Source of the DNA: Candidatus Anoxychlamydiales bacterium
GTDB taxonomy: Bacteria; Chlamydiota; Chlamydiia; Chlamydiales; SM23-39
DNA: 6,549 nucleotides
NCBI GenBank assembly: GCA_011064905.1
Contig: JAAKFW010000085.1
Location: 1 to 6,549 of the forward strand
Direction: 5' to 3'
Position 1 is the stretch's first letter; the number at the start of each line of letters is the position of its first letter. The position numbers and the translations under genes are program-made. The notes below the pieces were generated by a model. It worked only from the letters and a program-made list of their open reading frames with translations. It had not been told where the DNA came from and did not search any database. Positions 1-5,090 of the stretch are shown piece after piece.

Positions 1-1
1 A

Positions 2-1363
2 AGAGAAGAGACCTTTCTTAGAGATACGTTTAAAAATAGACTCTTTGAAGCAAAAACTCCTTTAGGACAAGTGCTTCAAGAATTACAAAACTCTCAAGAA
101 AGCCCAAATAGAAAACTATTATCTAAAGTTATATTTAGACAAGCTGAAAATGAAGCAGGCGAATTAACTAAAAAAGAAGTAGCATTAGCTATAGAAAAAG
201 GAGCTAAAAATCAGGTTTCAAATGAAATTCCTCATTTATTAAAAAGACAAACAACAGCTGTTACAAAAATTGGAGATGAGTTGGTGCCTGAACCGAGCTT
301 ATGTCCTCTCTTAGAAGGAATCTATCATTCTGGCACAACGGGCTTTTTTAGTGACGTCGTTTATGAGAATGGTTATGCGTATGTCACAAGTGATGACCAA
401 AATAACCTTCAGATCTTCAATGTGATCGATAAAGAAAAACCAACGCTTGTTAGTATATACCAAACAGATTATCCAGTTCGTTGCGTAGCCGTTCACGATT
501 CTTTTATTTATATGCTAGAGAACGATGACAACTTTTGGGGAGAAAATCACTTCCTTCGAATCATCGATGTAAGAGATAAAGTCAAACCAATACTTGTTGG
601 GTCCTATCAAATGGCTGTTGGAGGAGCTCGTGATGTCGCTGTTTCCTATCCTTATGTTTATGTGGCGAATTATTACGGTCTTCGGATCATCGATGTGAGT
701 GATAAAGAAAATCCAACGTATGCTGGTTCCTATGGTTCTATACCTGGTATTGTCTCAGTCGCCGTTGATGAGGATTATGCTTATATTGGCAAATATACTG
801 GAGATCTTCAGATCATCGATGCGAGTGATAAAGAAAATCCAACGCTTGCCGGTTCTTTAACAGCATCAGGCATTAATGACCTCGCTGTTTTTCACGGGGA
901 TGACTTTAGGTATGTCTATATGGCGATGGATGGAGGAGGAGGAGGTAATATATGCGGTCTAAAGATCATCAATGCGAAGTATGCGGGTATTCCACACCTT
1001 ATAAGTTCTATTCCTACAGAATCCTTTTCAGGCTGGTGTCCAGAAAAGGTCGCTGTGTCAGGTTCAGGCTCTTCTGTTTTTGCGGTTACTTATGATAAGG
1101 TGCTGATCTTCGATGTGAGCGATGTGTACAATCCAATGTTTGCGGGCTCTATAAAGATTCCCGATGTGAAGAACAACAAAGGAATCGTCGTTTACGATGA
1201 TAATACCTATGTAGTGTCGAGTAGCTCTTCTGATGGTGCTAGGCTTGTGATCAGCGATTGGAACGAACCTTGTCCTAGTTTAACAAGTAGTCGTGTAACT
1301 TCTAGGAGGGGTTTAACTTCTTCTTGTAGCTCTGGCTTACAATGGATGGGTTTTAAAATATAG
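2..1363 (+). CDS. LVIVD-repeat beta-propeller protein, 5'-partial
   Basis: The reading frame is open from the left edge, so the gene starts outside the window. The GTG at 71 is only an internal candidate and has no convincing Shine-Dalgarno sequence. The first ~95 visible codons (to about 285) are polar and probably helical, with a QNSQESPNRK stretch. From about 300 onward the protein consists of ~42-50-residue units with the LVIVD hallmark: a YAYV-like strand, then L-x-I-I-D-V-S-D-K-x-N-P and a GS/GSY turn. Examples are LRIIDVSDKENP and LQIIDASDKENP. Such units are known to build a beta-propeller; about six or seven are visible. The tail (about 1264-1360) is rich in Ser, Thr and Arg. No catalytic residues are recognised, and binding or scaffolding on the surface or in the envelope is a guess. 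The propeller DNA looks richer in G+C than the N-terminal DNA and the rest of the window, hinting at fusion or acquisition. The family call is good; the function is unknown. Confidence 0.85.
   Translation, partial: REETFLRDTFKNRLFEAKTPLGQVLQELQNSQESPNRKLLSKVIFRQAENEAGELTKKEVALAIEKGAKNQVSNEIPHLLKRQTTAVTKIGDELVPEPSLCPLLEGIYHSGTTGFFSDVVYENGYAYVTSDDQNNLQIFNVIDKEKPTLVSIYQTDYPVRCVAVHDSFIYMLENDDNFWGENHFLRIIDVRDKVKPILVGSYQMAVGGARDVAVSYPYVYVANYYGLRIIDVSDKENPTYAGSYGSIPGIVSVAVDEDYAYIGKYTGDLQIIDASDKENPTLAGSLTASGINDLAVFHGDDFRYVYMAMDGGGGGNICGLKIINAKYAGIPHLISSIPTESFSGWCPEKVAVSGSGSSVFAVTYDKVLIFDVSDVYNPMFAGSIKIPDVKNNKGIVVYDDNTYVVSSSSSDGARLVISDWNEPCPSLTSSRVTSRRGLTSSCSSGLQWMGFKI
412..1137 (+). repeat. Degenerate in-frame tandem repeats coding the LVIVD units
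   Basis: A motif around GATCATCGATGTGAGTGATA recurs at about 412, 558, 685, 811, 964 and 1104, giving periods of 146, 127, 126, 153 and 140 bp. The 34-nt stretches at 685-718 and 811-844 differ at one position. Each copy encodes the I-I-D-V-S-D-K-x-N-P part of one propeller unit. The unit spacing varies while this core stays alike at the DNA level, which suggests recent unit duplication or gene conversion rather than old protein-level conservation alone. Confidence 0.8.
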
Positions 1364-1370
1364 GTGTTTA

Positions 1371-1595
1371 TTGGGCTCAGTGTTATTAAGAGAGCCTCTT
1401 CTGTCTGTTAGTATTACGTTAAACATATTAACAGGCATTTTAACAGCAGGTAAATTTGATGTTTTGATTCTCCTCTATCTCCTACAAAAATCTTTAGAGA
1501 AGTTAGAAAATGCATCAATACTCGTTAGTATCTTAGAAGGGAAAACTCGTATATATCTTTTTATACCATTTCTAAAAATTAGTTATCAAAATTAA
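1371..1595 (+). pseudogene. Short unknown ORF interrupted by MITE copy 1
   Basis: This frame is open from 1317, just inside the 3' end of the LVIVD gene, and the only plausible start is TTG at 1371. It encodes a Leu/Ile-rich peptide (LLSVSITLNILTGILTAG, then FDVLILLYLLQKSLEKLEN) that looks like an amphipathic helix or degraded membrane segment. The last ten codons lie inside the 101-bp element at 1564-1664. If that element and one TTA copy are removed in silico, the frame continues through 1668-1696 and stops at TGA 1697-1699, ending LFIQDVKRKSYK (74 residues). The element therefore probably replaced the natural end. I do not recognise the protein. It could be a frameshifted extension of the LVIVD gene or non-coding, and expression is doubtful. 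Confidence 0.35.
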
Positions 1596-1664
1596 TTTTA
1601 AAGCTGTCTCTCATATTGGAAAATAAAAATAAGGTTTTTTAACTATTATTTTTTAGAAATGGTA
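1564..1664 (+). mobile_element. MITE-like element, copy 1
   Basis: A 101-bp AT-rich element without coding capacity, bounded by terminal inverted repeats that begin TACCATTTCTAAAAA on the left and end with its exact complement on the right. Similarity continues inward (TTAGTTA against AATAATAGTTA). TTA lies directly outside both ends (1561-1563 and 1665-1667), consistent with a 3-bp target duplication. A second copy lies inverted at 3138-3238. The size, inverted termini and lack of a transposase fit a miniature inverted-repeat element mobilised in trans. The TTA target recalls the TWA/TNA targets of some IS5-family (IS1031-group) transposases, but that assignment is an inference. It interrupts the short ORF described at 1371. 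Confidence 0.85.
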
Positions 1665-1667
1665 TTA

Positions 1668-2003
1668 TACAGGATGTAAAGAGAAAATCCTATAAGTGAA
1701 ATCCACGAAGGGGGAAAGTATCGATGCATGTATAAGAGGCGGATCATCCTGTAGTAGTGTTGAAGTTTCTGTAATGGAAATGGAGCAAAGGGGATGTGTC
1801 AATTCAATGAGATCTGCAATCAATTGAGGAAATGAAGATTTTCTTTTGAAAACAATCGTGGAATCAAGAGGAATTTCAGAGGTCAAAGTCGGTTTTATCC
1901 TGAGAGGGATAAAGAGGATGGTTGGCAGGAGCCGTATGAATCGAGAGGTTCACGTACGGAGTCTGTGAGAGGTTGGAGGTGAAACTCCTCCGCTCTACTC
2001 GAC
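1668..2003 (+). mobile_element. Group II intron remnant, 3' portion without RT gene
   Basis: The right end is the unmistakable 3' end of a bacterial group II intron: domain V (1929-1963), the TGTGAGAGG linker and domain VI, ending in ACTCGAC at 2003. Upstream, 1740-1925 is purine-rich with stops in all forward frames and no reverse-transcriptase/maturase motif. It resembles the flanks of domain IV from which an ORF has been lost, but the left limit is uncertain; 1668 is simply the first base beyond the MITE and its TTA repeat. No 5' intron boundary (GTGYG type) is recognisable. It is therefore probably a truncated or internally deleted intron that cannot move by itself. Its base composition is richer in G+C than its surroundings, consistent with an imported element. 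Confidence 0.75.
1929..2003 (+). ncRNA. Group II intron domains V and VI
   Basis: Domain V spans 1929-1963: GAGCCGTAT pairs with GTACGG...TC, and the distal GAATC/GGTTC stem is capped by a GAGA (GNRA) tetraloop at 1943-1946. The two-base bulge is A1952-C1953. Domain VI spans about 1967-2000, with GAGAGG facing CTCT-A-CTC and an upper GGAGG/CTCC stem. A1997 is unpaired and lies seven nucleotides from the end, which fits the branch-point adenosine. The intron ends AC at 2002-2003, as is usual (AY). Opposite the AGC triad (1930-1932) the strand reads GGAGTC instead of the common GGTTC, one base longer and lacking the usual G-U pair, so catalysis may be impaired. Confidence 0.8.
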
Positions 2004-2047
2004 CACTCTTGTTTTTCAACTCTTAAAACACAACTTTTGATAATACC

Positions 2048-2374
2048 TCATTGTTTTTCTTTTATAGACTTTATCATATTGTTATAAGCATCAATTTCTT
2101 GTAGCCCTTTCAATACATCATTTTCCCAAAGCTCATAGCCTTTTTCATTTTTGCCTGGTATAAAATACCCAGATTGAAATTTATTAGATCTTTGTAATTT
2201 TCCAGGCAATCCCTTGGTCACCCTCTTATTAGTAAGTTGTTGTTGAACGTTTTCCCCATTAATTGACGAGAAAAATCTTAAACCATTGCCTTTCCGGAAA
2301 ACTTCTAAAAAATGTTGGTTGTGACAAATGTCAGATCTCATTAGCATTCTGCAAGTTCGAAATACTATTGACAT
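2048..2374 (-). CDS. Hypothetical protein, 108 aa
   Basis: The start is set at ATG 2374-2372 because a strong Shine-Dalgarno sequence (AAGGGGG) sits four bases upstream. The longer frame, reaching TTG at 2413, has none. The product is basic and soluble-looking: an N-terminal MSIVFRTCRMLMRSDICHN with two Cys, a Gln/Asn/Arg-rich middle (QQQLTNKRVTKGLPGKLQR), and a C-terminal part with FQSGYFIPGKNEKGYELW followed by a probable helix ending in SIKEKQ. There is no signal peptide, membrane span or known motif. It lies between an intron 3' end and a truncated co-oriented ORF, inside the pocket bounded by two MITE copies. I do not recognise the family. The good ribosome binding site and coherent composition argue for a real gene, perhaps lineage-restricted. 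Confidence 0.55.
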   Translation of the reverse strand: MSIVFRTCRMLMRSDICHNQHFLEVFRKGNGLRFFSSINGENVQQQLTNKRVTKGLPGKLQRSNKFQSGYFIPGKNEKGYELWENDVLKGLQEIDAYNNMIKSIKEKQ

Positions 2375-2378
2375 AATT

Positions 2379-2385
2379 CCCCCTT
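2379..2385 (-). promoter_or_regulatory. Strong Shine-Dalgarno deciding the start at 2374
   Basis: On the minus strand the sequence reads AAGGGGG-AATT-ATG. This is the most purine-perfect ribosome binding site in the window and rejects the upstream TTG/ATG candidates at 2413 and 2404. A TATAAT box (2403-2408, minus strand) lies about 18 bp further upstream and could be the -10 element, but no matching -35 is visible, so the promoter is only suggestive. Confidence 0.6.
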
Positions 2386-2405
2386 CTAGTTTGATGTAAT
2401 TCATT

Positions 2406-2531
2406 ATAACCAAAAAATTATTTCTTGCGTTATTTTTATTATTACCTTTTTCTGCTAACGGGATTTATTGTATACTTCCTGAAGAGTTGAAAAAAAGATT
2501 AGGTTTTTTATATAATTTTTTTGATTATTAA
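2406..2531 (+). pseudogene. Possible remnant of a small secreted protein
   Basis: In this frame the DNA encodes a peptide with a textbook signal-peptide layout: T-K-K, then LFLALFLLLPFSANG, then IYCILPEELKKRLGFLYNFFDY and TAA at 2529-2531. There is no ATG, GTG or TTG; the position where a start is expected (2406-2408) is ATA, and no Shine-Dalgarno precedes it. The stretch also overlaps the presumed 5' region of the minus-strand gene at 2374. It may be a decayed short secreted or lipoprotein gene (the Cys follows the hydrophobic core) whose start mutated, or a chance run in AT-rich DNA, where Leu/Phe codons are common. The remaining intergenic DNA to 2593 shows only AT-rich sequence with weak GGTTTTTT/AAAAAACC symmetry. 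Confidence 0.25.
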
Positions 2532-2593
2532 AGTTTAGAAAATAAATTAAAAAACCCAAGGTTATCAACAGACATCACTCTTAGATGCTGTTT

Positions 2594-3137
2594 TCAAAAT
2601 TTGTTATAATGGTGGCCCTTTTTAAAAATAGTTCCAAGAACGTTAATCTTATTTCCGTCATCAGTAGTTGTGGCAATTTTAGACATTAGGATAATTTGTC
2701 CCCCGAGCTGATGAATCATTTTGTCTACAGCTTTTGGAGTATATGCTGTGTTCACTACTAGCAAATCCTCTTTTGGCAGGCCCCGATCGAGCAGGATAGT
2801 CTCTATTTTCTCTCCTAATGACTTTTCAAAATGGATGATCTCCTGACTGCTATTTACTTTATTTTCACGATAGCCATATTTTTTAGTCATTGTTGCTACA
2901 GATTGCTTATCATATAAAAGAAAAGAAGCTACACCAATATCTTTAGTTGTCATGAATTTTAGTCTTTCCTCTACAAATCGGCTTATATTTTTATGTTTTT
3001 CTACGATTGCTAATCGATAAAACATAAACAATTTTTGATGGTCTGGGTAGTTATTTACTTGTTTGGGGATTCCTTTAAAAGAATTAGCAATGGTGACATC
3101 TTTTAAGCTTTTAAAAACTAAAGGAGTTTCTATGTTA
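2594..3137 (-). pseudogene. Unknown gene, 5' end lost at MITE copy 2
   Basis: The frame is open from the MITE border (codons from 3136) to TGA at 2596-2594, about 180 codons. The usable starts, TTG 3031 and ATG 3025, have no Shine-Dalgarno sequence, and the codons upstream of them read like ordinary protein (ETPLVFKSLKDVTIANSFKG, then YPDHQKLFMFYRLAIVEK). The original start therefore probably lay beyond the element. An in-frame stop follows within a few codons if the element is removed, so the 5' loss may predate or accompany the insertion. The product is a mixed alpha/beta, soluble-looking protein with segments such as GVASFLLYDKQSVATMTKKY and EKIETILLDRGLPKEDLLVV, and no recognised catalytic motif or membrane span. 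The family is unknown. A shortened protein starting at 3031 or 3025 (145 or 143 aa) remains possible. Confidence 0.5.
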
Positions 3138-3238
3138 TACTATTTCTAAAAAATAATAGTTAAAAAACCTTATTTTTATTTTCCAATATTAGAGACAGCT
3201 TTAAAATTAATTTTGATAACTAATTTTTAGAAATGGTA
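3138..3238 (-). mobile_element. MITE-like element, copy 2 (inverted)
   Basis: The reverse complement of 3138-3238 matches copy 1 (1564-1664) at 99 of 101 positions; one difference lies in the middle and one in a terminal repeat (TACTATTTC instead of TACCATTTC). TTA flanks both ends (3135-3137 and 3239-3241). The copy separates the 5'-truncated minus-strand ORF from the C-terminal remnant of a plus-strand gene. Near-identity implies recent activity or gene conversion. Confidence 0.85.
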
Positions 3239-3240
3239 TT

Positions 3241-3378
3241 AATCCTAGATATCCATTTTTAAAAAAAATAAAAGCTTTGGTTAGGAAAGCTTATGAAGTT
3301 TTACCAAAAAAAATTATAGATAAATGTTATGAACCTAAAATAAGAAAGAGACCTAGAAAAAAAGTAAAATCAATATGA
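3241..3378 (+). pseudogene. C-terminal remnant of an unknown basic protein
   Basis: Directly after MITE copy 2 there is an open frame of 45 codons ending at TGA 3376-3378. It contains NPRYPFLKKIKALVRKAYEV and a very basic tail (KIRKRPRKKVKSI). No start codon with a ribosome binding site is available, and a stop lies just upstream inside the element, so this is the 3' end of a gene whose beginning is missing. The Lys/Arg-rich end suggests nucleic-acid binding, for example a transposase or ribosome-associated protein, but I do not recognise the family. It is oriented like the downstream membrane protein-hydrolase-hflX block and may once have preceded it in the same transcript. Confidence 0.45.
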
Positions 3379-3458
3379 ATAAGAAAAAAAATCAAATGAA
3401 AATTTTTTTTATAAAAGATTTGATTGAAGAAAAAAATAAAGTAGAGCATCTTTTATAG
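3375..3458 (+). CDS. Candidate 27-aa small ORF, ATGA-coupled
   Basis: Its ATG (3375-3377) overlaps the TGA of the upstream remnant in the ATGA arrangement typical of translational coupling, and its TAG ends 16 bp before the next gene. The peptide begins MNKKKNQMKIFFIKDLIEEK and is Lys-rich with a short amphipathic helix. No own Shine-Dalgarno sequence is seen. It may be a genuine small protein, a leader peptide for the membrane-protein gene, or chance in A-rich DNA. Confidence 0.3.
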   Translation: MNKKKNQMKIFFIKDLIEEKNKVEHLL

Positions 3459-3474
3459 AAAAGGGATTAGAAAA

Positions 3475-4293
3475 ATGATATTCAAAGATTTAGATAAATG
3501 CTATACAAGGGCGTTTTTATTTTCATTTCATAAAAAGAAACTTTTTTTTACCTATCCATTTATTTTTCTAATTGGAATTATCCATATTTTTTTTAAGTCG
3601 CTATCTGTAAGTTCTGGAAGTTGGTCAACTTTAAGTTTTGTTTTTCTGCCCATTTTTATTGCTTTCGCTATTTTATTTGTTCTTGGAGTGTTCTTGGCAA
3701 GAATATATTATCATGATGTTAAAAATTTAAAATGTTCATATATAGAGATTTTAAAAAAGTCTGTAGATAAAATTTCCCACACTTTTTATATATCAATTTT
3801 ATCTATATTTACTTTTGTTGTTTTATGGATTGTTTTTGGGTTTTTAGCTGCTATTAAAGATATTCCTCATATCGGTTCATTTATTGGAGTTTTCATATCT
3901 ATAATCGCTTATTTATTAATACTTTTTTTTATAGTACTTATCATTTTAAATTTATTATTATTATTTTTCTTAACTCCTTCAATTTCTTTAAAACAGAAAT
4001 TGAAGATTAAAGGATTTTTTGAAATTATAAAAAATTTAAAAAAGAATATTTTTGCAAATTCTTCTCTATTTTTAATAGCTTTAATAACTGTTTTCATACC
4101 TAGTGTTTTTTTGTATATTTCAGCTTGTTTAACAAAAAACTATTTTGCTATTAGATTAGATAGTATCTATTTAGGGTTAGAGTCTTTTTTTATTATGATT
4201 CCATTTTCTATTTTGATAACACCTTTTGTGATTTTCTTTTTTAATTTTGGAATTGAGAGTTTTAATATTTTGCATAAAATGGATTCTAAATAA
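3475..4293 (+). CDS. Multi-pass membrane protein, unknown function
   Basis: A 272-residue, strongly hydrophobic inner-membrane protein. The ATG is preceded by AAGGGA at a workable distance. Likely membrane segments are residues ~24-40, 53-75, 104-126, 134-166 (long enough for two), 197-219 and 235-258. They are separated by short basic loops such as KKK at 20-22 and LKQKLKIKG at 172-180. The N-terminal MIFKDLDKCYTRAFLFSFHKKK is cytoplasmic-looking, with no cleavable signal peptide. There are no transporter signature motifs or nucleotide-binding sites. The overall layout, with a soluble start and pairs of Phe/Ile-rich helices, resembles the loose group of uncharacterised integral membrane proteins of the YciC/DUF975 kind, but I cannot assign it. 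Its TAA overlaps the ATG of the hydrolase by one base, so the two are almost certainly co-translated. Confidence 0.8.
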   Translation: MIFKDLDKCYTRAFLFSFHKKKLFFTYPFIFLIGIIHIFFKSLSVSSGSWSTLSFVFLPIFIAFAILFVLGVFLARIYYHDVKNLKCSYIEILKKSVDKISHTFYISILSIFTFVVLWIVFGFLAAIKDIPHIGSFIGVFISIIAYLLILFFIVLIILNLLLLFFLTPSISLKQKLKIKGFFEIIKNLKKNIFANSSLFLIALITVFIPSVFLYISACLTKNYFAIRLDSIYLGLESFFIMIPFSILITPFVIFFFNFGIESFNILHKMDSK

Positions 4294-5066
4294 TGACAAA
4301 AGTTACTTTTTTAGGAACAGGAGCATCTACTGCAGTGCCTGTTATTAATTGTAGATGTATAACGTGCAAGTCTGATTCAAGATATAACAAAAGACTTAGG
4401 CCTTCGGTTTTAATTGAGAAAAATAGAAAAAAGATTCTTATTGATGTAGGGCCTGATATTAGAATGCAAGCTGTGAGATATAAGATAAAAAAAATAGATG
4501 CTTTGATTTTAACACATGCTCATTTTGATCATATAGCGGGATTAGATGATTTAAGGATATTTAATCGTATCCAAAAAAAGCCCATTCGGTGTTATCTTTT
4601 AAAAGAGACTTTTAAAGAGATAAAAATTAAATTTGATCATTTTTTTAAAAGAAATCTAAAACATCACACGCAAGGTGCAAAATTTGATTTTCATGTTTTA
4701 GATGGAAAAAAACAAAACTTTAGATTTGATGATATGTCATTTGAGTATTTTTCATATTTTCAAGATTCAAAAAAGGTTTTAGGTGTAAGAGTTGGTGATT
4801 TTGCGTATGTAACAGATATTAAAAGATATGATGAAAAAATTTTCAAAAAGTTAATGAATTTAGATGTTTTAGTTTTAAGCGCTCTTAGACATCAAAAATC
4901 GGATGTTCATTTTAATATAAAAGAGGCAATAGAGTTTATAAAAATAGTTAAACCAAAAAAAGCGTATTTAACTCACTTAGGTCATGAAATCGAGTATTTA
5001 AGGGATTCTAAAAAACTTTTAAAAAATGTTTTTTTTGCTTATGATGGGTTAGAGATAAAATTCTAA
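4293..5066 (+). CDS. PhnP-like metallo-beta-lactamase-fold phosphodiesterase/hydrolase
   Basis: A 257-residue single-domain MBL-fold enzyme. The N-terminal FLGTGASTAVPV leads into a C20-x-C22-x2-C25 cluster, which in PhnP binds a structural zinc, and then RPSVLIE. The metal site follows: T74-H-A-H-F-D-H80 (H75, H77, D79, H80), D175 in YVTD, and H228 in LTHLGH. H206 in VHFN and the closing YDGLEI are also family-typical. PhnP itself is a 5-phosphoribosyl 1,2-cyclic phosphodiesterase; no phn genes are present here, so the substrate is unknown and likely another cyclic or phosphodiester compound. The position that normally holds a metal-binding His before the GxRxGD strand reads Gln157 (FQDSKKVLGVRVGD), a notable departure. 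The start overlaps the upstream stop (TAATG), and hflX begins 24 bp downstream. From memory this matches the CT380-CT379 order of Chlamydia. Confidence 0.85.
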   Translation: MTKVTFLGTGASTAVPVINCRCITCKSDSRYNKRLRPSVLIEKNRKKILIDVGPDIRMQAVRYKIKKIDALILTHAHFDHIAGLDDLRIFNRIQKKPIRCYLLKETFKEIKIKFDHFFKRNLKHHTQGAKFDFHVLDGKKQNFRFDDMSFEYFSYFQDSKKVLGVRVGDFAYVTDIKRYDEKIFKKLMNLDVLVLSALRHQKSDVHFNIKEAIEFIKIVKPKKAYLTHLGHEIEYLRDSKKLLKNVFFAYDGLEIKF

Positions 5067-5090
5067 GTAAATTTTAAGAATTAAAAAAAA

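Noticed and set aside
311..496. 61-codon minus-strand ORF
   Set aside because: It is antisense to the repeat-rich LVIVD coding region and lacks protein-like features.
1405..1434. CTGTTA...TAACAG inverted repeat as a terminator for the LVIVD gene
   Set aside because: The stem is only 6 bp, AT-rich, with an 18-nt loop and no T tract.
1665..1886. 73-codon minus-strand ORF
   Set aside because: It is antisense to the group II intron remnant, has no ribosome binding site, and the plus-strand RNA structure downstream explains this DNA better.
1564..3238. A CRISPR array or composite transposon
   Set aside because: There are only two repeat copies, inverted and 1.47 kb apart, with no spacers and no transposase between them. 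Each copy has its own flanking TTA repeats, so they behave as solo elements.
3405..3460. Promoter for the membrane-protein gene
   Set aside because: TTGATT (3420-3425) and TATAAA (3410-3415) occur but not at a usable spacing with any partner box; AT-rich DNA gives such matches by chance.
3909..4097. 62-codon minus-strand ORF
   Set aside because: It is a Lys/Phe/Asn-rich shadow of the hydrophobic membrane-protein gene on the opposite strand.
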